From: Brevibacillus brevis NBRC 100599
Lineage (GTDB): Bacteria; Bacillota; Bacilli; Brevibacillales; Brevibacillaceae
NCBI RefSeq assembly: GCF_000010165.1
Contig: NC_012491.1
Coordinates: 2,425,501 to 2,489,500, forward strand
Reading direction: 5' to 3'
DNA: 64,000 nucleotides
Made by a program: the position numbers and the translations under genes. The notes under the pieces are model-generated. The model saw only the letters and a program-made list of their open reading frames with translations. It was not told the origin of the DNA and did no database searches. Numbering within the stretch: the stretch's first letter is position 1; the number at the start of each line of letters is the position of its first letter. Of this stretch, positions 62,370 through 64,000 are shown piece by piece.

Positions 62370-62801
62370 ATGAAAAAGGCGCTCATCACCATGGAAAATG
62401 GTAACCAAATCGAGCTGGAGCTGTTCGATCAAGAAGCTCCGGGCACAGTTGCAAACTTTGAGAAATTGATCAACGAAGGCTTCTACAACGGTCTGTCCTT
62501 CCACCGCGTTATCCCTGGCTTCGTAGCACAAGGCGGATGCCCATACGGAACAGGTACAGGCGGTCCTGGTTACACAATCAAATGTGAAACAAATGGAAAC
62601 CCACACAAGCATCTGCGCGGTTACCTGTCCATGGCACACGCAGGAAAAGACACAGGCGGAAGCCAATTCTTCATCTTGTATGATGCTTTCCCTCATCTCG
62701 ATGGCGTACATACGGTATTTGGTCGCGTCACTTCCGGTATGGAACACGTTGATGCAATCAAACAAGGCGATAAAATGGGTACAGTTAAAGTAGGCGAATA
62801 A
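62370..62801 (+). CDS. ppiB: Peptidyl-prolyl cis-trans isomerase B (cyclophilin)
   Basis: 143 residues, cytosolic. [13 protein letters not shown] holds the catalytic Arg; the [15 protein letters not shown] and [11 protein letters not shown] segments complete the cyclophilin site. GGAGG nine bases upstream. Confidence 0.96.
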   Translation: MKKALITMENGNQIELELFDQEAPGTVANFEKLINEGFYNGLSFHRVIPGFVAQGGCPYGTGTGGPGYTIKCETNGNPHKHLRGYLSMAHAGKDTGGSQFFILYDAFPHLDGVHTVFGRVTSGMEHVDAIKQGDKMGTVKVGE

Positions 62802-62816
62802 AAGTTTCGTGAAATG

Positions 62817-62852
62817 AACACCGATGAGGGAAACCTTGTCGGTGTTTTTTCG
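62817..62852 (+). terminator. terminator of ppiB
   Basis: AACACCGA (62817-62824) and TCGGTGTT (62839-62846), then TTTT. Confidence 0.88.
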
Positions 62853-62942
62853 TCAGGATGCATGTTAGGGCAGTTTTGAATGGGGTTGTAAGCCTATCTA
62901 TCTGCTGGTATGCTAGAAGATAGACGATTTTTATCTGGGGTT

Positions 62943-62966
62943 GTTCAAAAAGATGACTTTTTGAAC
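62943..62966. repeat. hairpin GTTCAAAAAG-ATGA-CTTTTTGAAC before the M50 gene
   Basis: Perfect 10-bp arms and a 4-base loop, 20 bases before the start codon. Its left arm, GGTTGTTCAAAAAG, recurs at 2482-2495 and 19178-19191, also shortly before starts. Confidence 0.6.
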
Positions 62967-62986
62967 GCGCATGATTGGAGGAAGCA

Positions 62987-63655
62987 ATGGATCTTTTTCA
63001 CTTTGATTGGAAAACGGTACCGTTTCGCTTAATTGCGTTCGTTATCGCTTTCACTTTGCATGAATGGGCGCATGCCTTTGTTGCTTGGAAGCTGGGTGAC
63101 AATACGGCGAAATCGGAGGGCCGCTTAACATTAAATCCAATCCCGCATATTGATCCATTTGGTTTGATTCTCATTCTGTTTGGTCCATTTGGTTGGGCGA
63201 AGCCGGTGCCGATCAATCCACTTCATTTTCGTGGGAACAAGCGATTAGGGATTGTTTACGTTTCGGTGGCAGGTCCGATTATCAACCTGATACTATCGAT
63301 CTTATTCTGCGTCGTGTACATTCTTGTACGCTATTCTGGAATGTTGGTAGGAATGAATGAGAAAGCAGCCTTCGCCATTCAGGTAACGCTTGAATTTAGT
63401 ATCATTATCAATGCTGCACTCTTCGTCTTTAACCTTTTGCCGATCCCACCATTGGATGGCTACAAAATTTTACGCTTCTTGTCTCCTCGCAGTTGGGATT
63501 CGAAGTACTATAATTATGAGGTATACGGACCGTGGATCTTGCTCTTACTGATTTTCATTCCAGGTGTCAGCTCTACTATTTTTGGGATTCCGCTTGCTAT
63601 TGTTAGCACCTGGATTCAACAGATTGCAGTGAACATCCTAAGCGTGTTCATCTAA
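62987..63655 (+). CDS. Site-2 protease family (M50) membrane metalloprotease
   Basis: 222 residues from ATG 62987 (TTGGAGG five bases upstream). Zinc motif HEWAH (HExxH) near residue 24 in the first helix, and the second ligand in PPLDGYKIL (the NPDG-type Asp) near 162; five or six helices. Short, without PDZ or CBS, like YwhC/YpuF-type proteases; substrate unknown. Stops 19 bases before scpA and may share its mRNA. Confidence 0.9.
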   Translation: MDLFHFDWKTVPFRLIAFVIAFTLHEWAHAFVAWKLGDNTAKSEGRLTLNPIPHIDPFGLILILFGPFGWAKPVPINPLHFRGNKRLGIVYVSVAGPIINLILSILFCVVYILVRYSGMLVGMNEKAAFAIQVTLEFSIIINAALFVFNLLPIPPLDGYKILRFLSPRSWDSKYYNYEVYGPWILLLLIFIPGVSSTIFGIPLAIVSTWIQQIAVNILSVFI

Positions 63656-63674
63656 CGGAAACGAGGGACGACTT

Positions 63675-64000
63675 TTGGCTTACAGCATCAAACTTGATTC
63701 CTTTGAGGGACCACTCGATCTGTTGCTCCATCTGATCGACAAGGCTGAGGTGGACATCTACGACATACCGGTAGCGGAAATTACGGAGCAATACCTCGCG
63801 ACGATTGACAAGATGCAAGAGCTCCAACTGGATGTGGCCAGTGAGTTCGTAGTCATGGCGGCTACGCTCCTCTCTATTAAAAGCAAGATGCTGTTACCGA
63901 AAAAGGAGGAGCATGTCTTTCAGCAGTTCCTCGATATGGATGTAGACGAGATAGACCCGCGTGAAGAACTGGTTGCGCGTCTGTTGGAGTACAAGCGCTA
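63675..64000 (+). CDS. scpA: Segregation and condensation protein A, 3' end beyond window
   Basis: Starts at TTG 63675 with GAGGGA upstream and is open at the right edge; 108 codons visible of about 250. Begins [20 protein letters not shown], the typical ScpA opening, followed by [17 protein letters not shown] and [11 protein letters not shown]. ScpA is the kleisin that bridges the SMC heads. Its presence next to the M50 gene and ppiB follows the B. subtilis order. Confidence 0.95.
   Translation, partial: MAYSIKLDSFEGPLDLLLHLIDKAEVDIYDIPVAEITEQYLATIDKMQELQLDVASEFVVMAATLLSIKSKMLLPKKEEHVFQQFLDMDVDEIDPREELVARLLEYKR

Overview
This 64 kb window is a piece of the chromosome of an endospore-forming member of the Firmicutes. 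The genes, GC content (high forties by eye), TTG/GTG start usage and strong AGGAGG ribosome sites fit Brevibacillus or a close relative; that genus name is an inference from protein character and could not be checked by search. Most genes lie on the + strand and follow the Bacillus subtilis order dxs/yqxC/ahrC/recN/spoIVB/spo0A ... bkd ... yqjC/yqjE ... nudF/spoIIM/fur/yqzK/xerD/drm/pupG ... dacF/spoIIA/spoVA/lysA/ppiB ... scpA. No rRNA, tRNA, CRISPR array, insertion sequence or prophage was seen.

Layout. 1-8.2 kb: 3' part of dxs, tlyA, nadF, argR (ahrC), recN, spoIVB and spo0A. 8.4-15.2 kb is an accessory stretch: a zinc-ribbon protein, two unknown proteins, a lipoprotein, a beta carbonic anhydrase, a YkuE-type phosphoesterase, and a LysR regulator divergent from a methyltransferase / VOC / methyltransferase operon. 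15.4-18.7 kb: a tight operon of SteA-like, SteB/MctB-like, GT2 glycosyltransferase and MraY-like genes, probably for the envelope or division. 18.7-27.5 kb: DUF2627 gene, the sigma-54 activator BkdR and the branched-chain keto-acid dehydrogenase operon bcd-lpdV-bkdAA-bkdAB-bkdB (no ptb or buk). 27.8-35.1 kb: a large secreted repeat protein, a 28-residue membrane peptide gene, methylmalonyl-CoA epimerase, an M20 peptidase, a DUF3866 protein, an antisense mciZ gene, nudF and an endonuclease Q gene. 35.2-41.2 kb: spoIIM, fur, yqzK, xerD and the nucleoside-salvage operon deoB-pupG-pdp. 41.5-50.1 kb: an Lrp/AsnC regulator, a complete oligopeptide ABC transporter (oppABCDF) and a chemoreceptor, inserted where B. 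subtilis goes straight to dacF. 50.3-58.4 kb: dacF, spoIIAA-spoIIAB-sigF and the seven-gene spoVA operon. 58.6-64 kb: lysA, a GGDEF-EAL-CBS-GGDEF protein, ppiB, an M50 protease and the start of scpA.

How it works together. The window carries much of the sporulation control chain: Spo0A, the SpoIIAA/SpoIIAB/sigma-F switch, SpoIIM (engulfment), SpoIVB (signal to sigma-K), MciZ (Z-ring inhibition) and SpoVA (dipicolinic acid channel). Promoter-like sequences fit this order: sigma-H with Spo0A boxes before spo0A, a weaker sigma-H site before spoIIAA, sigma-F sites before dacF and spoIVB, sigma-E before spoIIM and sigma-G before spoVAA. Nutrient control is also visible: a sigma-54 promoter with an activator site and a cre-like site before the bkd operon, and a CodY-like box before oppA.

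The two observations most easily missed by automated annotation are very small minus-strand genes: mciZ at 33136-33276 and a 28-residue membrane peptide at 29997-30083. The least explained features are a paired-hairpin element found upstream of both spoIVB and steA, the four-repeat secreted protein, and the LysR/methyltransferase cluster.
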